Origin: an uncultured Ruminococcus sp.
Lineage (GTDB): Bacteria; Bacillota_A; Clostridia; Oscillospirales; Ruminococcaceae
NCBI GenBank assembly: GCA_946629405.1
Contig: CAMOXW010000061.1
Location: forward strand, 1-10,596
Direction of reading: 5' to 3'
Length of the DNA stretch: 10,596 nucleotides
The notes beneath the pieces are model-generated. The model was not told the DNA's origin, made no database searches, and was given only the letters and a program-made list of their open reading frames with translations. A program made the position numbers and the translations under genes. Below, one piece after another: positions 1 through 6,547 of the stretch; within the stretch, counting starts at the first letter, position 1; every line of letters begins with the position of its first letter.

Positions 1-1358
1 ATGTAGTTCATCTGCTTCTTAGCCCATTCGCTCCATTCAGTCGGCTGATCGTTGTGATACTTATCATAGAGGAGGCATATGAACTGCATAGCAGTGTTAT
101 AACGGCAGCTTCCCCATGTGCTGAGCCATGCAAAGCCCTGGGGAGTTTCCTTGCCCTGCCATGTTTTCAGGCATTTTCCGAGACAGTCATCATCCCAGAA
201 ATCCTTCAGGACGTACTGGTTCATGCCCTGAGCATCTCTGATATGCTGAACGAGGTCGAGTTCAGGGTGTTCTTGATTGATAACAGCCCACATAACAGCA
301 GCTCCGCCCCACATATCGTTCCAGTTGTAGCAGAAGCCGGAGGGAGCATAGTAGTCGAATACTTTATATGCGCCGTGGTCGAATACAGTTGCGTCGCCTG
401 TAGCAAGGTACATCCATGCAGCAGCCCAGCAGTAGTCATCCTCCCATTTGCCTGATTTATAGAACTGAACAGGACCGTCAGCGTTGTCTGAGAGCTCTTT
501 AGGATTAGCGTTGGCGAAATCCCAGAGAGCCTTGGCGTAGTCAAGCGATTTTTCAGCATAATCAGGGTCTGTTTCCTTGAAGTTGAGGTAGTTTATAGCC
601 AGTGAAGCTGCCGCAGAGACAACGTAGTCTGTCTGAGGCTTTTCGGCTGTCAGGAAGAATGCCGGACGCGGCATAGTATCTACCTCAGGGGAATTCCAGA
701 TAGCGTGGTCGATATTACCCTCGCCGACCTGGTAGCAGTGAGCGATGACTGTACCGTCCTTGTCGCGGAATGTACACTTCATGAGGTAGTCGTTGAAGTG
801 GCGGAGGATAGTTTCAATGTGGCTATCCTGCTCAAGCTTCTTGTAAACGTCGCGGTACTCATAGTATCCCCAGCCGAGTGTGGCAGCGGTATAGTTTTCA
901 GGTATACCGAACTCAACGTGGTCGCCCGCATCGTGGAAGCCGCCGGCAACATCGATAGTGCCGTCGCCGTCGGGGTCGAGAATATCCTTGTATTGTGTCA
1001 TGAATGCAGCGGAGAGGTTAGTACCGCCCTTGCTGGATTTAGTGGTAACTCCGTCCCATTCTATCATAGGAACGTGTGCGTCGTAGGTGTGGCAGCTTCC
1101 GCGCCATGAAAGCAGGTTCTCATTTTCTTTGATCTCGCCGCACATATTTGCGTCGTAGAAATATAGGGAATACTGCAAAGCTCGGGCATAGTCGATATCG
1201 AGACCGGAATCAGTGACTACCTCGCTTATCGGGGCAGAGTATACGATCTCCTCATCAGATTCGCCGGCAGCGATAGCAGTTCCGAGCGAGCCTGTCAGCG
1301 GGGCTGTAAGTGCAGCAGCGCACGTTACAGCAGAGATAATGCGTTTGGATAGCTTCAT
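1..1358 (-). CDS. Glycoside hydrolase family 9 cellulase, secreted (C-terminal part outside the window)
   Basis: Secreted endoglucanase-type enzyme that should cleave beta-1,4-glucan. The minus-strand frame is open from the ATG at 1358 to base 1, giving 452 complete codons. Residues 1-31 form a signal peptide: a basic start (MKLSKR), a hydrophobic core, and a likely cut near AIAA. The GH9 domain starts almost at once with the YSLYFYDANMCGE block (near residue 65) and WRGSCHTYD (near 85-93). The GH9 hallmark GGFHDAGDH follows, with the catalytic-base aspartates D143 and D146. Later GH9-like stretches include WNDMWGGAA and WGSCRYNTA. The protein runs out at KKQMNY, just before the region where GH9 enzymes carry their His motif and the catalytic acid Glu, so these cannot be checked; nor can a C-terminal CBM or dockerin. 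CCTCCT at 1365-1370 (AGGAGG on the coding strand), 6 bases before the ATG, fixes the start. It lies 18 bases behind the GH26 gene and is probably co-transcribed with it. Confidence 0.93.
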   Translation of the reverse strand, partial: MKLSKRIISAVTCAAALTAPLTGSLGTAIAAGESDEEIVYSAPISEVVTDSGLDIDYARALQYSLYFYDANMCGEIKENENLLSWRGSCHTYDAHVPMIEWDGVTTKSSKGGTNLSAAFMTQYKDILDPDGDGTIDVAGGFHDAGDHVEFGIPENYTAATLGWGYYEYRDVYKKLEQDSHIETILRHFNDYLMKCTFRDKDGTVIAHCYQVGEGNIDHAIWNSPEVDTMPRPAFFLTAEKPQTDYVVSAAASLAINYLNFKETDPDYAEKSLDYAKALWDFANANPKELSDNADGPVQFYKSGKWEDDYCWAAAWMYLATGDATVFDHGAYKVFDYYAPSGFCYNWNDMWGGAAVMWAVINQEHPELDLVQHIRDAQGMNQYVLKDFWDDDCLGKCLKTWQGKETPQGFAWLSTWGSCRYNTAMQFICLLYDKYHNDQPTEWSEWAKKQMNY

Positions 1359-1376
1359 TTTTGTCCTCCTGATAAA

Positions 1377-3233
1377 TTAAATTAAAGATGAAATAAGACC
1401 AAGTTTGAACTTCTGGATCTGCAGGGCATCCTTATTGGTGAGGCCGTTTCCGGTGGACTCGACGTCGCCGTTCTGTTCACCCTGAGCGGTGATACCGCTT
1501 GTTTTGCCTTTTCCGTACTTGTCCGGATTTGAGATAGCCTGCATGATAAGCACAGCATCAGCCATATTGACCTGAGCGTCGCAGTTGGCATCGCCGGCGA
1601 GATAATTGCTGCCGGTGGTATCCTCAGTCGGGTCGGGGGCGGAGCTGCCATTGATCGGATAACTCGTGAGATCGGGAAGCTCGTCAAGAGTTATGCAGTA
1701 GTCGCTGTTGTATATCTCGATCAGGTTATCTACAGGGTTGTTCTGCTCGCTTGTGAGGTAGTTCATATACCATGGGCAGAAATAGAGCCATGCCGCCTTG
1801 TCGTTTACAAGATTTTCGAGAGACGGGATGGAATCGTTTTCGGTCATAGCGACCATTTTCTCGCCGTTTGTGCCTTTTACAAGGCTGTAGAAGGTCGAGG
1901 CGATAGAGCTGAGGTTAGGCATACCGTCAGCGGCATTGTACTTGTCATAGCCGACGATATCGACAACATCGTCGCCGGGATACCAATCTGCGGAAGCAGG
2001 TGATGTATAGCCAGTCCATATCCAGATAAGGTTATTCAGACCGTACTCATTGGTAAGCTTGTCATAGAGGAGCCGGTAGAGCTTCTTGCAGGCTTCCGGA
2101 CCCTCGGCACCCCACCAGAACCAGCCGCCCTCGGCCTCATGTAGAGGTCTCCAGAGCATAGGCACTCCGGCGTCCTGTACCTTTTTCAGTTCTGTGGCGA
2201 TAAGGTCGATATCGGCGAGGATCTTTTCGTGCTCCCATGTACCCTCGGTAACAGCGTTTGTTACGCTGAATGTGGTATACGGGGAATTTCCGGTCGATTC
2301 GACATAGAAGGCGATACTTTCACTGTCCTTCTCGGTAGGGACGTTCCAGTGCCAGGTAACAGTCGGGATCCCGTGGAACTTATTGTACCATTCGATGATC
2401 CTTCCGGTGGCATTATCACGCCATGTGGTGTCGGTGGTATTGTATGAGAGCATATCAATGCCGCGGATAGCAGGCTGTTTCCCGGTAGTTTCGAGGATGT
2501 ACTGGAATTCAGCCTCATTGTCCTTGATATAGGTATCTGGGTCATTCCACTGGTTGTAGTTATGGTCGCCGCAGTATTCCTGCTGACCGGCGATGATATG
2601 CTTGCCGTACTGGTCGCAGAGGTAGGAATACAGCCTTTTTGCGGCATCGGTGGCATTCGGGTTCGAGAGAGACTTAGTAGGCGAGAGGTTAGTGAGGCTT
2701 TTGTCAGCCGGGGTGAGTGTGAGGTAGTCGAAGTAGGTATATCCCCAGTAAGCCCTGAGAGTAATTGTACTCTTACCTGCCGGAAGGTTGACTACACCTC
2801 CGGAGGCCTCGGTGAACGAGGGGCAGTAGGGGAAGGTGACTTCGCCCTGATTCACGCCGTTGATATCGAGGTACTGCACCTTCTTGTTAGGGTCGGAAGG
2901 CTCGCAGTAGGTGATGCTTAGTTCATAAAGTCCGGCTTCCGGGACATCGACCTCAACTGAGAGGGTCGTGCCTTTCTGGTCGAGGTAGGCAAATCCGCCG
3001 CCGGAGCACTTCGTCAGGTCAGAGCCTTCTGGGATTTTATCGGCATCGAGGTCGGAAACGCCGGTCTTGCACAGTTTTCCGCCGCTTGTAGTGCCGTTCT
3101 CGAACTCATATTTGAGTACATCCGCAGCATTTGCAGTTTTTGAGGCACGGGGGACGTACACGGGAGCTGAGGCGAGCACAGCGAGGGCAGCTGCAGCTGA
3201 ACAGGCGGAGCGAGTGATCTTATTTACGGACAA
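1377..3233 (-). CDS. Cellulosomal mannanase: signal peptide, CBM35-like module, GH26 catalytic domain, dockerin
   Basis: Secreted beta-mannanase, 618 residues. Residues 1-36 are a signal peptide ending ANA/AD. Residues 38-176 form a beta-sandwich carbohydrate-binding module like CBM35/CBM6 (KYEFENG start, YFDYLTLTP end). The GH26 barrel covers about 190-515: HIIAGQQEY near 212-220, the acid/base Glu366 in WRPLHEAEGGWFWWG, and the nucleophile Glu465 in VAMTEND. A Pro/Asp/Thr-rich linker (about 525-543) leads to a dockerin (about 545-618) with a clear first calcium loop (D548, N550, D552, N556, D559) and a diverged second repeat ending DALQIQKFKLG. The dockerin should plug the enzyme into a cohesin scaffold on the cell surface. 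The start is TTG at 3233: a GGAGGG sequence lies 6 bases upstream. The nearby ATG at 3235-3237 is out of frame, too close to that site, and meets a stop after five codons. First gene of an operon with the GH9 cellulase. Xylanase-type GH26 activity cannot be excluded, but mannanase is the likeliest call. Confidence 0.95.
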   Translation of the reverse strand: MSVNKITRSACSAAAALAVLASAPVYVPRASKTANAADVLKYEFENGTTSGGKLCKTGVSDLDADKIPEGSDLTKCSGGGFAYLDQKGTTLSVEVDVPEAGLYELSITYCEPSDPNKKVQYLDINGVNQGEVTFPYCPSFTEASGGVVNLPAGKSTITLRAYWGYTYFDYLTLTPADKSLTNLSPTKSLSNPNATDAAKRLYSYLCDQYGKHIIAGQQEYCGDHNYNQWNDPDTYIKDNEAEFQYILETTGKQPAIRGIDMLSYNTTDTTWRDNATGRIIEWYNKFHGIPTVTWHWNVPTEKDSESIAFYVESTGNSPYTTFSVTNAVTEGTWEHEKILADIDLIATELKKVQDAGVPMLWRPLHEAEGGWFWWGAEGPEACKKLYRLLYDKLTNEYGLNNLIWIWTGYTSPASADWYPGDDVVDIVGYDKYNAADGMPNLSSIASTFYSLVKGTNGEKMVAMTENDSIPSLENLVNDKAAWLYFCPWYMNYLTSEQNNPVDNLIEIYNSDYCITLDELPDLTSYPINGSSAPDPTEDTTGSNYLAGDANCDAQVNMADAVLIMQAISNPDKYGKGKTSGITAQGEQNGDVESTGNGLTNKDALQIQKFKLGLISSLI

Positions 3234-3239
3234 TCATAT

Positions 3240-3246
3240 CCCTCCA
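3240..3246 (-). promoter_or_regulatory. Ribosome binding site that selects the TTG start of the GH26 gene
   Basis: The coding strand reads TGGAGGG here, 6 bases before the TTG at 3233-3231. The only ATG nearby (3237-3235) would have a 2-base spacing and the wrong frame, so this site decides for the TTG codon. Confidence 0.75.
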
Positions 3247-3263
3247 TATTATATATTTAACTA

Positions 3264-3301
3264 TTTAACAACCCGCAGATACAGCCACCTAAGCTGTTAA
3301 A
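3264..3301 (-). repeat. Inverted repeat in the leader of the GH26-GH9 operon
   Basis: TTTAACA (3264-3270) and TGTTAAA (3295-3301) are perfect 7-base inverted arms separated by 24 bases. A competing inner pairing exists between ACAGC (3281-3285) and GCTGT (3293-3297), which shares bases with the right outer arm. The element lies between the predicted transcription start (about 3336) and the ribosome binding site. It could be an operator or an RNA structure. It may also be chance in AT-rich DNA. Confidence 0.35.
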
Positions 3302-3343
3302 CGGAGAGTATAAAATGCTCGGGTAATAACACTTATTAAGAAT

Positions 3344-3372
3344 ATAATAACACCTTTTTCTGAAAAATGCAA
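3344..3372 (-). promoter_or_regulatory. Predicted promoter of the GH26-GH9 operon
   Basis: On the minus strand, TTGCAT (3372-3367, -35) is followed after exactly 17 bases by TATTAT (3349-3344, -10, one mismatch to consensus). Transcription would start near 3336, giving a leader of about 100 bases before the TTG start. The surrounding DNA is AT-rich. The -35 is only half matched, which would suit an activated or moderately expressed promoter. Confidence 0.5.
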
Positions 3373-3428
3373 TAGTCTGCGCCAAAAAAATTTCAATTTT
3401 TGCAATATTTTTCAGCACAATACTGATG

Positions 3429-5018
3429 TCACATTAACGGGGCGATAAGCTTGAGGAGGCTGCCGCAGAGCTTGTAGGAGAATTTCTCATGCTTTATACT
3501 TTCAGGAGTGACCTGTCTGCAAAGGCTGAGGGTAGCGCTGAAATCGTCCTCTATATCGGAGATACAGGGAGTTTTGTACATATAGGTAGCACACTCAAAG
3601 TGGTGATAGAGGCTGCGGTAGTCGAGGTTTATCGTGCCTACTACAGCCTTTTCTCCGTCGCTGACGAAGACCTTCGAGTGGACGAAACCGGGGGTATATT
3701 CATATATCTGCACACCTGAGCGAAGGAGCGACCTGTAGTGTGTTTTTGCGAGGGAATAGGCCCCCTTCTTGTCGGGAATGCCGGGAAGGATGATCTTGAC
3801 ATCGATACCGCGTTCAGCGGCGAATTTCAGGGAGGATTCGAGCTCTCCGTCGAGTATCAGGTAGGGGGTCATGATATAGACGTAGCTTGTGGCGCGGTTG
3901 AGGATATCCATATAGATGCTCTCGCCGACCTTGTACTCGTCGAGCGGGCAGTCGGCATATGGCATAACATAGCCCTTTGCATCCTTCGGGAGGACGGGGT
4001 CGGGGAGGTAATCCCAATCGGGAGTGTGTTCGGTTATGTTCCACATATGGAGGAACATGAGGGTAAAGCTTCTGACGGCAGCTCCCTTGAGCATTACGGC
4101 TGAGTCCTTCCAGTGACCGAATCTCGGAGTGCGGTTGATATATTCATCCGCGAGGTTAACACCGCCGTTGAAGGCGACATTTCCGTCAATGATGAGAATC
4201 TTCCGGTGGTCGCGGTAGTTGTAGTAGGTCGAAATAATCGGACGTATAGGTGAGAATGCCTTGCACTTGATCCCGAGCTCAGCCATACGGGTGGGATAGT
4301 CGTGGGAGAGTGTAGTTATTTCACACATTCCGTCGTACATGACCCTGACCTCGACTCCTTCCCTGACCTTGTCTGCGAGGATCTTCAGGATCCTTCCCCA
4401 CATATAGCCTTCGTCGATTATGAAATACTCCATGAAGATGAATTTCTCGGCCTTTTGCAGTTCTTCAAGAAGTGCCTCGAATTTATTTTCACCGAGCGGA
4501 AAGTAGGTGACGTCAGTATCGCTGAACAGCGGATAGCAGCCCGATCTGCTCAGGTACAGGCACAGGTCATCAGTGCCGGAACGCTGTACATCCGGGTCGG
4601 CGAAGGCTTTTTCTGATGAAGTTAGCATACCGCGGGTCTCGTCAGTCAGCATAAAGGAGCGCTTCCGTATCAGGTTGTGGCCGAATTCCCGCTGGGTATA
4701 CCAGAACAGCATTGCGCCGACGATGCTGAATGAGTCGATGATGAGCAGCCATGTGAGCTTTGCGGCGGAGTCCATATCACAGTTGAACAGGTAGAAAAGC
4801 ATGAAAAACGAGAAAACTCCCTGCAAGATAATGAGCACTTTGAAGTGGACGTACAGCCATGTGAACAGCGAGACCGTCATGATTATCTGGAAGATGATGA
4901 GCATAAATATGACGAAGAATCGGCTGAAAACGATTTTCAGCAGTCCTTTTTTTCTTCTTGGCAGGAGTCTGATTATGCTTTCGTCAGTTACTGCCGGCAG
5001 TTTTTTTTCTTTTTTCAT
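3429..5018 (-). CDS. cls: Cardiolipin synthase, phospholipase D family, membrane-bound
   Basis: Should join two phosphatidylglycerol molecules into cardiolipin and glycerol at the cytoplasmic membrane. The 529-residue protein has three hydrophobic segments at about 28-57, 60-79 and 88-107; the third resembles the PLDc_N region of bacterial cardiolipin synthases. Two HKD motifs follow: H271, K273, D278 in YRDHRKILIIDG, and H447, K449, D454 in FVHSKVFVSDG. The second is followed by GTINLDYRS, the usual downstream signature of this family. Length fits cardiolipin synthases (about 480-530). The ATG (5018-5016) overlaps the TGA of the upstream radC-like gene in an ATGA arrangement. Only a weak purine-rich stretch precedes the start, so translation is probably coupled to that gene. 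The first codons are an A-rich lysine run (MKKEKK). No convincing terminator was seen after its stop. Another PLD-type phospholipid enzyme is possible but less likely. Confidence 0.9.
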   Translation of the reverse strand: MKKEKKLPAVTDESIIRLLPRRKKGLLKIVFSRFFVIFMLIIFQIIMTVSLFTWLYVHFKVLIILQGVFSFFMLFYLFNCDMDSAAKLTWLLIIDSFSIVGAMLFWYTQREFGHNLIRKRSFMLTDETRGMLTSSEKAFADPDVQRSGTDDLCLYLSRSGCYPLFSDTDVTYFPLGENKFEALLEELQKAEKFIFMEYFIIDEGYMWGRILKILADKVREGVEVRVMYDGMCEITTLSHDYPTRMAELGIKCKAFSPIRPIISTYYNYRDHRKILIIDGNVAFNGGVNLADEYINRTPRFGHWKDSAVMLKGAAVRSFTLMFLHMWNITEHTPDWDYLPDPVLPKDAKGYVMPYADCPLDEYKVGESIYMDILNRATSYVYIMTPYLILDGELESSLKFAAERGIDVKIILPGIPDKKGAYSLAKTHYRSLLRSGVQIYEYTPGFVHSKVFVSDGEKAVVGTINLDYRSLYHHFECATYMYKTPCISDIEDDFSATLSLCRQVTPESIKHEKFSYKLCGSLLKLIAPLM

Positions 5019-5719
5019 TTTTCACTCTTTCTGCGGTAGAATTCGTTCTTGCTGAAAAACTGCGGATACTGACCGCTCAGCCTCATGGAGAAGGAATCGG
5101 TGCCGGCTATTATAATATGATCGGCAAGGTCTATCTCGAAGCTGTTCAGTATCTCTGCGAGTTTTTTTGTTGCGATTATGTCATTTACTGAGGGCAGAGC
5201 CTCACCGTCCGGATGATTATGCGAGACAACGACCTGATATGCTCCGGACAGTACACAGACGCGGACTATCTCACGGACCGGCATATATGTCGAGAAGCTC
5301 GTTCCGCTGCCGGATACATAGGCATCTCCGATGATCCTGCGGTCGCTGTCAAGCGGAGCTGCAACGACTTGTTCAGCCGGCCTGAACATAAAATGCCGCA
5401 TGAAAAATCTTGAAGCATTGTTGTAGTCAGAGAAATCCTCTGAAAAGATGTCATTGCTGAACTCCTTTTCGCGCAGAAGCTCGATTATCAGCATCATTGA
5501 GGCGGCAAATCTGCTGTTCCGGCGGATATATCTGACGAGCTCGTCAGGCGGGAGTGCGAAAAGCTTTGGGTCTGCCGAGGCGAATTTTGCGATCATCCCT
5601 GTCATCGGGTCGTCGGGATGCAAAGCGAGCTCCGAGAGCAGCCGGAGTATTACCGGAACAGGCAGGGGAGGAAGTCTGTCAGCTTTCCTTCCGCTCATAC
5701 CTGATCTTTGTGCGAACAT
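5015..5719 (-). CDS. radC: RadC-family JAB/MPN domain protein, divergent N-terminus
   Basis: The 234-residue protein carries a C-terminal MPN/JAB domain (about 112-220) of the RadC family. The metal-site motif HxHx10D is intact: H167, H169 and D180 within SHNHPDGEALPSVND. DHIIIAGTDSF (from about 200) matches the usual RadC DHiIig block. The N-terminal 70 residues are helical, but lack the clear helix-hairpin-helix and ELL-type signature of ordinary RadC. Biochemical function is not established for this family; the DNA-repair label is historical. The start is the ATG at 5719-5717, with GGAGG at 5730-5726 six bases upstream; a second in-frame ATG (residue 8) has no such site. First gene of a two-gene unit with cls, read from a near-consensus promoter and divergent from the pyr operon. 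The link with a cardiolipin synthase is unexplained. Confidence 0.85.
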   Translation of the reverse strand: MFAQRSGMSGRKADRLPPLPVPVILRLLSELALHPDDPMTGMIAKFASADPKLFALPPDELVRYIRRNSRFAASMMLIIELLREKEFSNDIFSEDFSDYNNASRFFMRHFMFRPAEQVVAAPLDSDRRIIGDAYVSGSGTSFSTYMPVREIVRVCVLSGAYQVVVSHNHPDGEALPSVNDIIATKKLAEILNSFEIDLADHIIIAGTDSFSMRLSGQYPQFFSKNEFYRRKSEK

Positions 5720-5774
5720 TATACGCCTCCTTGCTATTATTCATTTTTGAAGGTCATTAATAACTGATACATAT

Positions 5775-5803
5775 ATTATACATTATTTTTGTGGATTTGT
5801 AAA
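5775..5803 (-). promoter_or_regulatory. Promoter of the radC-cls operon
   Basis: The minus strand reads TTTACA (5803-5798, five of six consensus bases) and TATAAT (5780-5775, perfect) with a 17-base spacer. Transcription would start near 5768, about 49 bases before the radC ATG. It is back to back with the pyr promoter, with about 35 bases between the two -35 boxes. Confidence 0.75.
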
Positions 5804-5834
5804 TATCCGCGCAATACAAAAAAATTTCTTCAAA

Positions 5835-5859
5835 ACACTGGACAAAACTGAATCAGTGT
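5835..5859. repeat. Inverted repeat over the pyr promoter -35 and spacer
   Basis: ACACTG (5835-5840) and CAGTGT (5854-5859) are perfect 6-base inverted arms 13 bases apart. The left arm enters the -35 box and the right arm ends at the TG of the extended -10. This is a plausible operator layout, but no known regulator motif is recognised and chance cannot be excluded. Confidence 0.35.
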
Positions 5860-5867
5860 GATATAAT
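5839..5867 (+). promoter_or_regulatory. Promoter of the pyr operon, extended -10
   Basis: TGGACA (5839-5844, five of six consensus bases), a 17-base spacer and a perfect TATAAT (5862-5867), preceded by the TGn of an extended -10 (TGA at 5859-5861). Transcription would start near 5874, just ahead of the PyrR-binding hairpin. It looks strong and constitutive, which fits control by attenuation downstream. Confidence 0.82.
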
Positions 5868-5887
5868 GTTAAGAGTAATTGTGATGT

Positions 5888-5918
5888 CCTTTAATTCGAT
5901 CCCGTGAGGTCGGCAAGG
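5888..5918 (+). promoter_or_regulatory. PyrR-binding hairpin (anti-antiterminator) of the pyr attenuator
   Basis: The RNA has the conserved PyrR loop UCCCGUGAGG (5900-5909), closed by CGA (5897-5899) and UCG (5910-5912). An internal purine/pyrimidine bulge and a lower stem CCTT (5888-5891) with AAGG (5915-5918) complete it. This is the known architecture of PyrR binding sites in Firmicutes. When PyrR carries UMP, it should clamp this hairpin and favour the terminator at 5961. The site starts only about 14 bases after the predicted transcription start and lies upstream of pyrR itself, so the operon is autoregulated. Confidence 0.88.
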
Positions 5919-5975
5919 CGAAGCTGATTATACTATAATTGTAGCTATAACTATATGCTTACCCGTCTGCGACCT
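5907..5975 (+). promoter_or_regulatory. Candidate antiterminator fold of the pyr leader
   Basis: AGGTCG (5907-5912) pairs perfectly with CGACCT (5970-5975), extendable with a bulged G to C5914-G5969. AAGC (5921-5924) pairs with GCTT (5957-5960). Between them, ATAATTGT (5935-5942) and ATAACTAT (5947-5954) form a small local hairpin around AGCT. This fold uses bases of both the PyrR hairpin and the terminator, so it excludes both, as expected for the read-through state. The pairing was worked out by eye; no energies were calculated. Confidence 0.55.
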
Positions 5976-5993
5976 GCGGACGGGTATTTTTGT
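5961..5993 (+). terminator. Intrinsic terminator of the pyr attenuator
   Basis: ACCCGTCTGC (5961-5970) and GCGGACGGGT (5976-5985) form a 10-bp stem with one G-U pair and a 5-base loop (GACCT), followed by ATTTTTGT. It ends only a few bases before the pyrR start, the normal position for PyrR-controlled attenuation. Confidence 0.88.
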
Positions 5994-6000
5994 ACAAGGG

Positions 6001-6534
6001 GTGAGCAGTCTGGAAAAAAAGCGCATGATAATGGACGACAAGGCTATGCAGCGTGCTATCGCAAGGATCTCCTATGAGATAATCGAGCACAACAAGGGTG
6101 CGGAGGAGCTCTGCGTGATCGGCATACGTTCGCGCGGGGTTACGATAGGGAAGCGCATTGCCGATAAGCTCTCGGAGCTTGAGAGCGTAAACGTGCCGTT
6201 CGGACAGCTTGATATAACGCCGTACCGCGACGATGTAGCGGAGGGCGGAACGGATGAGCTTACGGATATACCCTTCGGTGTAAAGGACATGAACGTCGTC
6301 ATTGTCGATGACGTAATATTCACAGGCAGAAGCGCCCGCGCAGCTCTTGAAGCAATAATGAAGCGCGGCAGACCGCGTTCCGTACAGCTTGCGGTCCTCG
6401 TGGACAGGGGACACAGAGAGCTCCCGATACGTCCGGACTATGTGGGGAAAAATCTCCCGACCTCCCACAGCGAAGTCGTAAGAGTTTCGGTAAGGGAGAT
6501 CGACGGCAGCGACGGAGTAGCAATATTCGGTTGA
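6001..6534 (+). CDS. pyrR: PyrR: pyr operon attenuation regulator / uracil phosphoribosyltransferase
   Basis: Binds the pyr leader RNA when UMP is bound and causes termination; many family members also make UMP from uracil and PRPP. The 177-residue frame has the PRPP-binding motif VVIVDDVIFTGR (99-110), the ITPYRDD block (72-78) and the family stretches QLAVLVDRGHRELPIR and KNLPTS. Length and sequence fit Bacillus PyrR (about 180). The start is uncertain. GTG at 6001 gives the longest frame, but the only Shine-Dalgarno-like sequence, AAGGGGTGA (5996-6004), overlaps it. The same sequence is well spaced (5 bases) from CTG at 6010. ATG at 6025 is a third option with only a weak site, and it would trim the N-terminus compared with the Bacillus protein. 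The stop (TGA 6532-6534) is 13 bases before pyrC. First gene of the operon and controlled by its own leader. Confidence 0.95.
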   Translation: MSSLEKKRMIMDDKAMQRAIARISYEIIEHNKGAEELCVIGIRSRGVTIGKRIADKLSELESVNVPFGQLDITPYRDDVAEGGTDELTDIPFGVKDMNVVIVDDVIFTGRSARAALEAIMKRGRPRSVQLAVLVDRGHRELPIRPDYVGKNLPTSHSEVVRVSVREIDGSDGVAIFG

Positions 6535-6547
6535 ATAAGGAGGAAGT

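Noticed and set aside
705..1109. Plus-strand open frame of 134 codons inside the GH9 gene
   Set aside because: The minus strand encodes the GH9 domain with its DAGDH motif across the same bases; the plus frame has no homology signs.
3249..3256. TATAAT-like box on the minus strand close to the GH26 start
   Set aside because: Transcription would begin inside or after the ribosome binding site; the TTGCAT-17-TATTAT pair farther upstream fits better.
3382..3412. A/T-rich hairpin (AAAAAT-TGAA-ATTTTT on the minus strand) after cls, as a terminator
   Set aside because: The stem is almost only A-T pairs and is followed by GGCGCAG rather than a T tract, so it is not a convincing intrinsic terminator.
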